DNA of 64,000 bases. Source: Isoetes taiwanensis (Eukaryota > Streptophyta > Lycopodiopsida > Isoetales > Isoetaceae). Under the pieces are notes generated by a model. The model was given only the letters and a program-made list of their open reading frames with translations. It searched no databases and was not told the origin of the DNA. This document shows, in pieces, positions 37,197 to 47,303 of the stretch (its first letter is position 1; each line of letters starts with the position of its first letter). The stretch lies in NCBI GenBank assembly GCA_021234155.1, contig JAJEKV010000013.1:20790521-20854520 (forward strand), read 5' to 3'. The translations under genes and the position numbers were made by a program.

Positions 37197-40100
37197 ATGC
37201 CACGGTTCTATTGCGATAGCAATAGAACCGACATTCCTTGGATGCGGACGCCCCTTTTTGCACTCCCTATTTATTCAGCCTCTTTTATTGTTTCGTCATC
37301 GGCGTTCTCTTGGGCTGGTTTTTTTATCTTCTCTATCCTACCAGTTTCCTACCTTCGTAAGCCTGTCATAGACAAAGAGTTCATCTTGGGATCGCAATTG
37401 GTCTGTGTGCCTAGCGCCTGCGTTCCAACACAAGAATGTTTCCAGGTACGATGATTGTTGTCTTCATGGTTTTAATCTGTTTTTGCGTGGTTGGTTTTTC
37501 CGTTTATTGTGGGTGTGTCACGGGATGCGATTCGGCGGCGGTGCATCGGTCCCTTCCGTTCACGACTTGATCGGGGATTGCTTGAGCGATTGGGTTAGTT
37601 TTTCTTTCTTTTTTTTGTTCCTTGTTTTGTGCGAATCGACCGGAATCACGGTATGCCATTGCCAAAGCTTGGGATCTTTTGCTTCGAGGCCCTTGCAGCC
37701 TTGTTTTTTGTTCTTCCAGCCATTCCACGAGTTTGGTCAATCCGTTCCCACATCGCCTCCCGCATGGACAATTTGAAAGCGGTTGGGGCATAATGTGTTT
37801 GATCCTCGACCTAACGGATTTTCCTTCCAGCTCCTCACGGAACTGTATTCTGGTCTGATTCTTTGTGTCCCTCTAATCCGTTGCTTAGTCCCTCTCAATA
37901 TTACCTCTCTATCTACGTTTTGTTTTCAAAACCCACTCCCTTTTCATCCCACATTGGCCTCAGGCTCTTCAATCTCCGTTTTCTTTCACGGGCCCTCCAC
38001 TTCTTGTCTCACCACCCACTTCGTTTGCCATTTAAGATCTTTTTTCTCGCCTTCATTCGAGGTTGCCGCTTCCGGCTTCCTTCATCGCGCGCTTCCTTCC
38101 GCGAGTCTGTAGCCTCTTTGGTGGGATCGCAGACCATCGACGCGTTTTCTTTTGGTTGGATCTGGATCTTACGGGTTCCACAGGAACCATTGGCGTTCCT
38201 TTTTGAATGATCTTTTATTCTTTATCTTATTTGCTTGGTCCCCTAGTGGTTGTTGTATTTTTAATTTTCTTCTATGGTTATGTTGGGTTGTCTTTGGGAT
38301 TTTTAGGGTTTCCCTTTTAAAGTTATTTTGTTTCTTTGAAATTTTTCGCTTGTTCGATTGTTTTCCACGTTTTGGTGCTTAACCAAAGGGCCATGGCCTC
38401 TTTATCTCAATTATTTTTCTTTAGTCGAGTCCATCTTGAATTGCTCTCTTTCCCATTATGTTGTGGTTGTATTTGTAGCATTTTAGAAGGTGATATTGCC
38501 CTATTTTGGTGGTATGCATTGTGTATACACGAAGTTTTATTTTTCCAGATTCATAATATTATAGGCGTAAAGAATTTATTATGGCCGTTGCTTTATCGGT
38601 AGAGATGGATGGTTGCATACATCTTGATTAAGGATTGACCAATTTTTGCATTTGAAATGCCCCTTTTAATTTTCTCTAATCTCGGACCTTGCATTGACAT
38701 TCAAAAGGCCCTCAGAGATATATTTTCTCTTACCTCATATATGTTGCATTTGATGCTCCTTATATGGTTTTTGCATTTTGAAATGGCCCCGATTTTCTTT
38801 TTAACCCTCGAACGTTGCATTTGATGGTGTTTGTGTCGTAGTTAATGTAATTTCACTTCGTTTGGAATGCGGTTGCATTTGGAATGCTTGTTTAAGTAAA
38901 ACATCTAGGGGTGAATGGAAGGTTTAGAAGGTTTTTATTGGTCTTCTTTTCGCAAGCGTGATTTTCACTACAAGTTTTATTGTTTGTTGGTATTATATCG
39001 CTATTTGATTTGTAGTTTGTTGTATTTTGCATGAAAGATGGTCCACTCTTTCCATTCCGACGTGTTTTGTATTTTTATTTGGTACTATTTTCATTTGCCT
39101 GAAAGATGGTCCATTTTTTTATTTCTTTTGTATATCGCTATTATTTCTCATTTTCTTATTCTATTTACTATTTCCATGGCTCCATGACACTTTGTCCATG
39201 CTTCGTGCCATTGCTCGCTACTCCATTTGTTATCTTTGGCCATGGTGTTTAAATTTGAGTGCTCAATGTTTCCTAATGGTCGTGGTTGATTCTTGGTATT
39301 GCCCTCACAGCTTTCTGCTCCAGATTGCAAATTCAGATCCATTTTGGTGGTCCCATGTGTTATGAATTTGTCGATTTGTGATTTGACTATATTAGTTGTC
39401 TCTGGCACAAATTCTTCTATTTTTCATTTTTTTTCTATTTACTTTCCTCTTTTCTTCCATGATTTCATTGTGGTGTTTAGTTTTACTTGTCCCGATTGTG
39501 TTTCATTTACTCTCTCTATATGTTGCTTTGTGCACAGTTGTCGGCTTTTACCAAAGTATTCTTGATTGCCTTATGCACCGCTTGCTCCTTTGACTCTTTT
39601 CCCTCGTTTTGATTGCCCTCGTGATAATCTTATTTCGCAGATTAAGACTTCTACATGTTTATGCCTATATTTCGTGCACTCTTTTTCTTCAGATAGATGA
39701 ACATTAGATCCATTTAGCATGGTTTGTGTATATTGCATTTTTTGTTTCTTTTTACACGTTAGTGTTCATTTTGGTTCATGTTCGGCTTTCCAGATGGATA
39801 TCCGATCCTTGGTGCTATTTGCCCGTTGTTGGTCCCTTTAGCTCCTTTTTTATGCCGTTGTTCTAGTGGTTTCACTTCGGTGTCTTTTATTCTTCTTTTT
39901 TCGCTTTATCAAACAGGTTGTCCTTTTGTTTTGTTACTCCGCTTCATTGCTTCATATCCTTGTTCCGGTTATTTTGTATTCTTTTTGACTTGTTTTTGCG
40001 ATTTGGTCCATCCCTCTCGCCATTGCTTCAATATCTCAATTTGTTTTTAGTCCGTCTGCTTCATTTTGTTTTTTGCATGATTTCCATTTTTTCAAGTGCT

Positions 40101-42952
40101 TTATGCTTTTGTTTCCATTTGTTTCCGAGGTTCTTTGTTTTTAGAGGCGTTTTTACTTTTTGTCATTTAGGTATTTTTGGCCCCTTTTCTCCGTTTTTAT
40201 GTTTTCAGTGTTTTTCACATTGACCCTTTTTTATCTCCGGTTTTAGATTTGTTTCCCCTTGCTCCATATATCCCATTAGCCTCATCTATGCATTCTATTC
40301 CATTTTATTCCCGTTGATCCTTATGGACTCCTTTCTCCCTTTTTTACCTCCACATTTTCAATCTATTCTATTAGATTTGACTTCCATTATGGGTTTGTTG
40401 TGCTCCCTTTTTTACTATATGCTCCTCATTATCTCAAGATTTCATTTGATGGCGTTTTCTTTATTCGATTCAGTTTGTAATCGTTACCTTCATTAATTTC
40501 CTTTTTGGCTTGTTGTTCCGCTTTTAACTCGGGTGATTCTATTACTCCTCTAGTTGCATCGGGTTTCTTCAGGATTTCTTTGTCCTCTTGCACCTTGTTT
40601 CTTGCTAGTTAGGATAGTTCGGTTTTATGAATCTTTGTTAGTGTAGTATTTATTGATGCATTAGTCATTTGCCATCACTCATTTGATGTCGCCATGTTTA
40701 TAGCTCGCGATTTCTTGTTGTTCCATGAATTCTTTTTCCTAATCTCTTCGTTCTATTCCATCTTCTCCTTCATTTTATGTCCCTCTTCCATTTTCGGCAT
40801 TGTTCTATTGTGTTCTTCATTTTTATGCATCTCGTTGTTGTTCGGCTTTACTCTAAGATTCGATTCTCTTAATCTTGTCTCTATCTTCTCTTTTCCCCTT
40901 TGCTCCATTTTCCTTAGTTTGCTCTTCCCTTCTTTTCTCTTTTTGCCACAATTGGTCGCCTTTGCTCTAGATGAACCCATCTCCATTTTCTGGAACTCCT
41001 TCCTCGCCCCTTCCCTTGTTTGTCCCATTGCTCTTTTATCGTTTTTTCTTTTTTTATCCCTCTTATCTCTTTTATCGTTTGTTCCATTGATGTAATGTAG
41101 TCTAGCCATCCTATGTTGTTTAGATCTATGTTTTCATTTGTTTCATTAAGCGACATAGTGCGCTCATCCTCCTTGCCTGGGTTTATTCTCGTGTACCTTC
41201 ACACTTGTGGCCGTTCCGCTTTTGCCTTGTCTTCCATCAGCCTTATCTCTGCATTCTTTTTCATGTTATTCCAGTGACCCTTGAGGTCATTTCTCCTTCC
41301 ATCCGAGCGATTTCATTCGGGCTTCTTTTTCTTTCTTTGTCTATATTGAGATTTTTCCTCTTCTATCGGTTGGACATATATGTTGTCATAGGACCCATCC
41401 TAGAATGCCGCGGTTCTATTCTTTCATCGCTTAATAGTCACCGAGCCATTCTTGGATGGGGCTTTTGCACTCCCCTATTTATTCACCTCTTTCATTGTTT
41501 TAGTCATCGACGTTCTTGAGCTAGTTTTTTCATCTTCTCTATCCTACCGTTTCCCCACCCTCCCTCCCTTGATGGTTTGTCTGCATCCGATAATATCCGT
41601 TTTCCTTTTCCATTATCCCTTTCATTTCTTTTCCTTTTAGTCCGTTAACCATCTCCGTCTTTGGTTTCCATACTTTGGATCTGCCTGTGACCTCTAAATA
41701 TTCTAGGTTTCCTTTCTATGTTTTTATGGCGATATGTTCTTATTCTTTAGTTTTCTCGATGTGGTAACAGAGCTTCCTGTGCCTACTCATTATTTTATTC
41801 TTCCTGAGTTTGTATAATCTTTCAGATTTTTTAGGTCACCTTGCAGCCCCTTGGTATTCTTTTGTGCTTTCTTTCTTCTTTGAGAACACATATGTTCTTA
41901 TTTTCCATTTTTCTCGATGTGGCTCACAATTTGCCTCCATGTCTTCTTATCTTTTCATTCTTTTCTATGTGGTTGTGGCTCCATGACTTAATTTCGCTCA
42001 TTTTTTCACGGACAAGATATTACTATTCATTTTCACATGCGTGTTGTTCTATCAAAATTTGCGGCTCGTGGTTTTTGCTCAGATAGTTTTCTTTTTCTCG
42101 ATTGTGGTGTTGTAGCCTCCGAAAGTATTTATTCTTTTTTTCTCCTTGGCGTGGGCTTATAGCCTCCGAGGCAAAGACTAATCGGATGTTCGCTCACGCA
42201 ATGATTTATTTTCGCGACATTTCCGGTTGGTCGGTTGTCGTTTCTTCCTGGGTGGCCCCGAGCCTCCGAAAGTGCTATTACATTCTTGATTTTGCACTTT
42301 GGCACATGCCTATGCCTAAAGCTTCCGACTTTGTAACGGGTCATTCTCTTTGTTTAGACTTTCCATTGCGGGGTCGGTTTCTTGCGCTTCTTTTTAGTTG
42401 TCGCCGCCATCATGTGATATACCAACTTACTTCTCGGCGGACCTATGCTAACGATTGTGAAGATCTCTGGTCCTGAGGGGCGAGGGGTCGAGCTCCTCCT
42501 TAGGGATGCCTGGTCATCGTGTTTATTTCAAAGCATTTCTGTTGATGTATGCTGGGGTTGAGCTTCAACATTTGCATGCTTCAACTTCTTGCTTAGCCGA
42601 TGTATTCAAGTTGTCTCCATTCTAGTTCAGGTGCTGCAAGCGATGGATGAGAGCATTGGTGATCGTTCTCATTAGGGCTTTCCTCGACAACTCGCAAGGG
42701 CAGAGTTTTTCAGCCCAATGAGAAGGTGACGAGAGTTTTTATTACCTTTGTGCGCTTAAGCAGCTGATGGTCCACACTTTATCTTGTTTTCTTCATTTAC
42801 ATCGTGCTCTCAATGATTGTCTAGTTTTGAAGCACATTTATCAAACATTTATATCCCTAGTAGGGGAATCAATTTGTACTCAGTGATTTTCAAAAGCTCA
42901 ATGAGAACACCACTTCACTTCGGCCGACATATATGTTGTCATAGGACCCATC
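37197..42952. mobile_element. 5.76-kb pyrimidine-rich insertion inside Copia integrase
   Basis: Flanked by CTAGAA (37192-37197 and 42953-42958), it splits one integrase frame in two. A third CTAGAA at 41398-41403 divides it into unit 1 (37197-41397) and unit 2 (41403-42952). Both units begin ATGCC(A/G)CGGTTCTATT and end ATATGTTGTCATAGGACCC plus ATC. Their first 150 bases or so are similar, after which they differ. The plus strand is strikingly C/T-rich at 37.5-42.4 kb. That produces many open frames in the C/T-rich direction, none with a recognisable domain. No LTR, poly-A tail or transposase is visible. A Helitron-like or other non-autonomous element is possible. Confidence 0.6.
37203..37230. 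repeat. Perfect 12-bp hairpin at element terminus
   Basis: CGGTTCTATTGC, a four-base loop GATA, then GCAATAGAACCG. On the minus strand the hairpin is followed by TGGCATT and CTAG at the insertion edge. At the start of unit 2 (about 41407-41440) a weaker version persists: CGGTTCTATT and AATAGTCACCG, with a longer loop. Confidence 0.85.
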
Positions 42953-44400
42953 CTAGAAATCATCAACTATTAATAAAAAAATACCTCAATCCACCAATGA
43001 AGGTAATTTTGGCTCTTCCCCAAACATCCATATGTACAAGCTCTGAGCGTTGTATGGCCCGATATGTTGTTTGGAAATTCTTCCCCTTTCATTTTGTCAA
43101 GCATGCGCCCTTCAGAAAGAGCTTTTATCAAATTGAATACTTGCAATGGTCCACCAATCGCCTTTTAGACATTCCTTGAGAAGAGAAAAATTTGGACGTT
43201 CCAGACGCTCATGCCACAACCGACTCGGGTCAATAAAAGCATTTAGAGTCAGCCGCTTTGAACCAAAGAAGGAGGTTTTTCCGGCTATCCCATAGCCAAA
43301 AAGTTCAATATCATACCTGCATTATTAGCAGTCATGTGGTCTGTGGCACATGAGTCAAGGTATCGTATGCCTTGGAGGAGATGTTTGTTATGAACATTTT
43401 GCTTGTTCTATGCAATTGAATTGTAGAGATCTCCTGCAAGTTTCTTGTATCCATGTCATAATTTGATGCATGATCCACATTACCATAATCGAACCCCCCT
43501 TGCAAATTCTGCAGAATAGCACATGAGATCTTTGTTGTCAGATATCAAATGAGTTTCATTCGGTTCTTTAATGTAGACGAAGGCAGAAGACACAAAAGGA
43601 TTATTGATATCAGATTCATTACTAGAGTCTACAGAGGAATTATAATACTTGCCTTTTGATGCCTTCTAAGCTCTACTATCCTTGCATTTCTTTCTATTAT
43701 CTTTCTTCTTTTCTGCGTCTTCCATTTCTCTTCGATCTGGTTCTGTGCAGTCCTTGGCCAAGTGTCTAATCTTGTTACGTTATAGCAATTTTCTGCTTTC
43801 CTCCTTGCGAGTGTACATTACTTGTATTTCTCTCTAGAGCTCCTCTTAGTTACTCTTTGATTTTTCTCTTCAAGCAACATCTGCTGACGTGCCCACTCTA
43901 ATTCAACAGATCCAATTATGTTCTTAACGTTAATATATGAGGTTGGTTCCAAGGAGCAAAGCTCCCATAAACAAGTCATCATCAATCCCTTTTCCCATCC
44001 CTTGAAATTGCTTTGATGCCTTTCAGGATGGTGCCTATGTATTCTTCCATGGTCATCCCTTCTTTGAGCTTTGTGGTAAACATTGTTCTTTGCCTCCCAT
44101 GCATCCTTGGTAGACTTTGGCCTCTCGCAATTAATGGCATCAAAGTATCGCCCAAATACCGTGAATTCTGCTTTTGGAAATTCAATCTTTTTGAATCCAT
44201 TTGACAATGGCCTGCCTTTCATTTTCGTTAAGCTTAGCTTCCATCTCAATGTTGGTCTATCCTCTTACGACCTGAGTTGCTGTTGGAACTATGGCACTCT
44301 TTCCCGATTTTGTTGGCTTGGATTCATCTCCATTTACTATTTCCCATAAGCCCTCCTCGCAAAGCTTGGTTTAGCACTCTCGAAACCAATAGTTTGCATT
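42953..44400 (-). pseudogene. Copia Gag, protease and N-terminal integrase
   Basis: On the minus strand from 44350 leftwards: a Gag frame at 43818-44249 (ARGQSLPRMHGR and EGMTMEEYIGTILKGIKAI, the UBN2-type Gag seen in plant Copia), a basic zinc-knuckle area with RHLAKDCTEPDR, the aspartic-protease region (YLDSCATDHMTANN at about 43320) and the pre-integrase/integrase start (NNISGHTTLRACTYG, then LIVDDFSRM at about 42960-42980). The catalytic core then breaks at the CTAGAA junction and resumes at 37191. Several frameshifts; not functional. Confidence 0.85.
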
Positions 44401-46432
44401 ATTGTGGTTTAAAGGCTCGATCTTCATCTCGCCCGCCTCAGAAAGTGTGCTCGTCACGGCGTTCTAGAGAATACAAGCGCAAAATAATAGAATGGACCGC
44501 TTGATTCTTAATTTTGAGAATAAAGGTACATATAAGGAGCTCCATAATCTTGGGAGCATCGTTCTCTGCATCCTGAGATTCAGGAGCTGGAATTGGCAGT
44601 TCCAATTATCTGGTTCTAAAATAGAATCTAATAATGAAAGGAAATATTTTGACGAGAATATCACTATCGTTAACAAAGCATAAAGCCTTATGGTGGATTC
44701 ATATGCGCTTTTTTTTTGCAAATACTGGACTTGGCTGCACCATTGTTGCAAAATCACAACTAGAATAGCAGCTCTCGCTGATGGTTGCACGTGGCTTTGG
44801 CTATTTGGGTGACCTCTGCTGCGTAGGTGATTCTTGCTAAAATAAGAAGCGATTATGAAGATTATCACGCCCGCTTAACCTTAGGGCCCTAATTTCATGT
44901 GAATGGTATTGCCTACCAAAGATCGACGCACCGGCGAATTGCCGGTTAAAAGCAAAAAAAAAATTCACATGTGAATCCACCATTAGAGAATTAAACACGT
45001 TTGATTAATGTTCCGATATTTTCACATTTAAGGGTTGGCAACTTCTTTTAAAGGAACATGCTTTTAACTAAAACATATCCTAGGTAGCTAATACTTTGAG
45101 AAGAAACCATAATTGTATCCTGGAGCTATAAACTTCCACTGTTTGAGTTTGGTATTGCGGGAGGGCCTTCTCGCAATGGTTGGGACTATGATTTTGGTGT
45201 CGTATTGTATGAAAAAAGGGTATATTTTGCCATATTTGAGCAGCTTAATTGTGTTTAGTGGTCACATTGCTATTTTGGTATGTTTTGGATGATTTTTTGG
45301 CATGCTTGAAGAAATAACGTATTTGTAGGGCGTGGATAATAGGAGATGTTTCTTTCTATTTTTATTTTGCGAAGCATGCAGGGCAGGGGCGGTGCAACTA
45401 GCAGAGATGGGTTTTGCAGGATTTCTTTGCCTATCGCTCTCTTATTAGGGGTTGTTTGTTTTTTGATTGAAATCACCTGCCATGGTAGTTTTTCTTTTTC
45501 TGAAATCGAACCTCCCGCTTCGCCCTTGTATTGAGCCGATTTTGTGGAGTTTGATTTTGTATGCCCGCTCTCCATCACACAAATCGAAACCCAAATACAG
45601 CTTGCTCCCTCCAGCCTGATCCAAATCTTGGTGTTTCCCCTTACCTAGAATTATCACGCCCCCGAGGATCCCCATTGCACCATCTGCCAAGCCCCGCGCT
45701 TGCTTCCCTGTGACAAATTAACTCATTTTCGGATCATCACATCCATCCCTCACATTGCCTTTTGCTTCCAATACAATTCTCCGCATTTCCCTTTCCTTGA
45801 GTGCGCTCTGATTTGATGACTGGCTGTTAATCCTCCTCCCATGTGATCCACATGATGGCCCAGAGATCCAACTGCCGAATACATCAATTCAACGTCTTTT
45901 TCTCACAAGCTCACCACTTGAGTTGCCGGAACAACGTTTTGATTTAAAATTATGCTGCCACTGCTGCTCAGTTGCGGCTATGGCAGGACATACCATAGCT
46001 ATGGTTCGTTGAAGCCATAAGTTCGATGGTCGTCGGAATTGTGTGAAGCTGGGAGCTTGTTTTTTATCTGTTTTGTCTCAACCATGGGTTTGAAAGTGAC
46101 CTTAGAAAGTGGCAAAGCATTTTTTTTGGCAAAAAGATGTTAGCCGTTGATTTGGTACGATGCTCGGGATATGCTGAAAATCAATCGTTCATATTCAATC
46201 CTATAAACAAAACCCATTTAAATAAATCGATAAAATCGATAGGCTAATACATATATACACCTAAGGCCCTTTTTCCACGGCAGGCATAAAATATGATTGT
46301 CGCAATGCAATAAGACAGCATATAAGACTCCATGTCAGCTCCACGTCATGTCCCAAATAAAAACCTTTCCCACTAATTTTCATGCGACATGTATTTAATA
46401 TATAAGACACCTCTTATATTTTCTGCTTTTCC
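44401..46432. other. Unassigned DNA upstream of the Copia relic
   Basis: It should contain the 5' leader and LTR of the Copia relic, but I found no convincing primer-binding site or paired LTR. Short open frames at 45270-45690 show no domain. Confidence 0.4.
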
Positions 46433-46541
46433 ACTGCGTTTTATTCAAAAGGTTAGAGAAGAATCGATGATCTTTGAAGCTATAATTACTGCGATTTTAT
46501 TCAAAAGGTTAGAGACTGAATCGATGATCTTTTGAAGCTAT
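46433..46541. repeat. About 55-bp tandem duplication upstream of the TOC gene
   Basis: Two adjacent units, 46433-46487 and 46488-46541, share ACTGCG, TTTTATTCAAAAGGTTAGAG, AATCGATGATC and TTTGAAGCTAT. They lie about 0.8 kb before the TOC start codon. Confidence 0.85.
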
Positions 46542-46783
46542 GACAGAACCGTTTCACCTATACAATCAATAGGCTTATCTGCAAAATACTTCTCCAGAAA
46601 TAATCCTCTGATGTACGTGATATTCTACTTTTCCACTGCATAAAAAATGAAGAACAGCAATCTCTGTGGAAGAACAGCAAGAACACAAAGATTTCTGTGA
46701 AGAAATTAGACGGAACCAAACTCATTTTAACAAAAAATAGACAAAACCAACCTTTGAAATTTTAACTGTTTTTGAGCAAAATT

Positions 46784-46923
46784 TTATTCAACCCGCTTTA
46801 TGTTTGTGGCTCCTCCTTGCTTTGGAATTTTAGAACTGTAAATCCGAAATTCGCTTATTCAACCTGTTTATGTTTGTGGCTCCTCCTTGCCGTGAATTTT
46901 AGAATGTAAAATTGAGATCAGGC
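46784..46923. repeat. About 70-bp tandem duplication upstream of the TOC gene
   Basis: Units 46784-46854 and 46855-46923 share TTATTCAACC, TTATGTTTGTGGCTCCTCCT and AATTTTAGAA. A partial third unit begins at 46924 (TTATTCAACTCG). They lie within 0.5 kb of the TOC start codon, in the likely promoter region. Confidence 0.85.
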
Positions 46924-47303
46924 TTATTCAACTCGTTTCAACAGCCAGAACCCGTGTCGTGGAATCTTGGCGCTCCGCTCACCTGCACGCTCCACTAAAA
47001 CCTTTTTTGAGGCATCCTTCTTCTGCGGCAACACAAGAATGACATTGGCTGTATTTTGCAGTCGCAAATTGTGGGCAGTCGCAAATTGTCGAAAATGCGA
47101 CAGCAAAATTGTACGGAATGCAATTGAGACATGTCACAAAAGCATCCGTGGAAAAGCTGCCAAGCCTTATTTTCTTACGTGGACCAATCAACCTCAAAAA
47201 ATTTTAAGACAAGGTTGCCATGAAAAAAGGGCCTAATTGGCGCTCAAGAAAACCACTTTTTCATTTAAAAAAAGTACCGCCCTCGTAGCCCCAGAGCGGC
47301 GCC

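Noticed and set aside
37197-42480. Many 80-130-codon plus-strand open frames
   Set aside because: They arise from pyrimidine-rich DNA, which contains few stop codons in that direction. They are overlapping, F/L/S-rich and without domains.
45270-45690. Minus-strand frames considered as LINE ORF1
   Set aside because: No zinc knuckle or DUF4283-like pattern could be confirmed and the frames are short.
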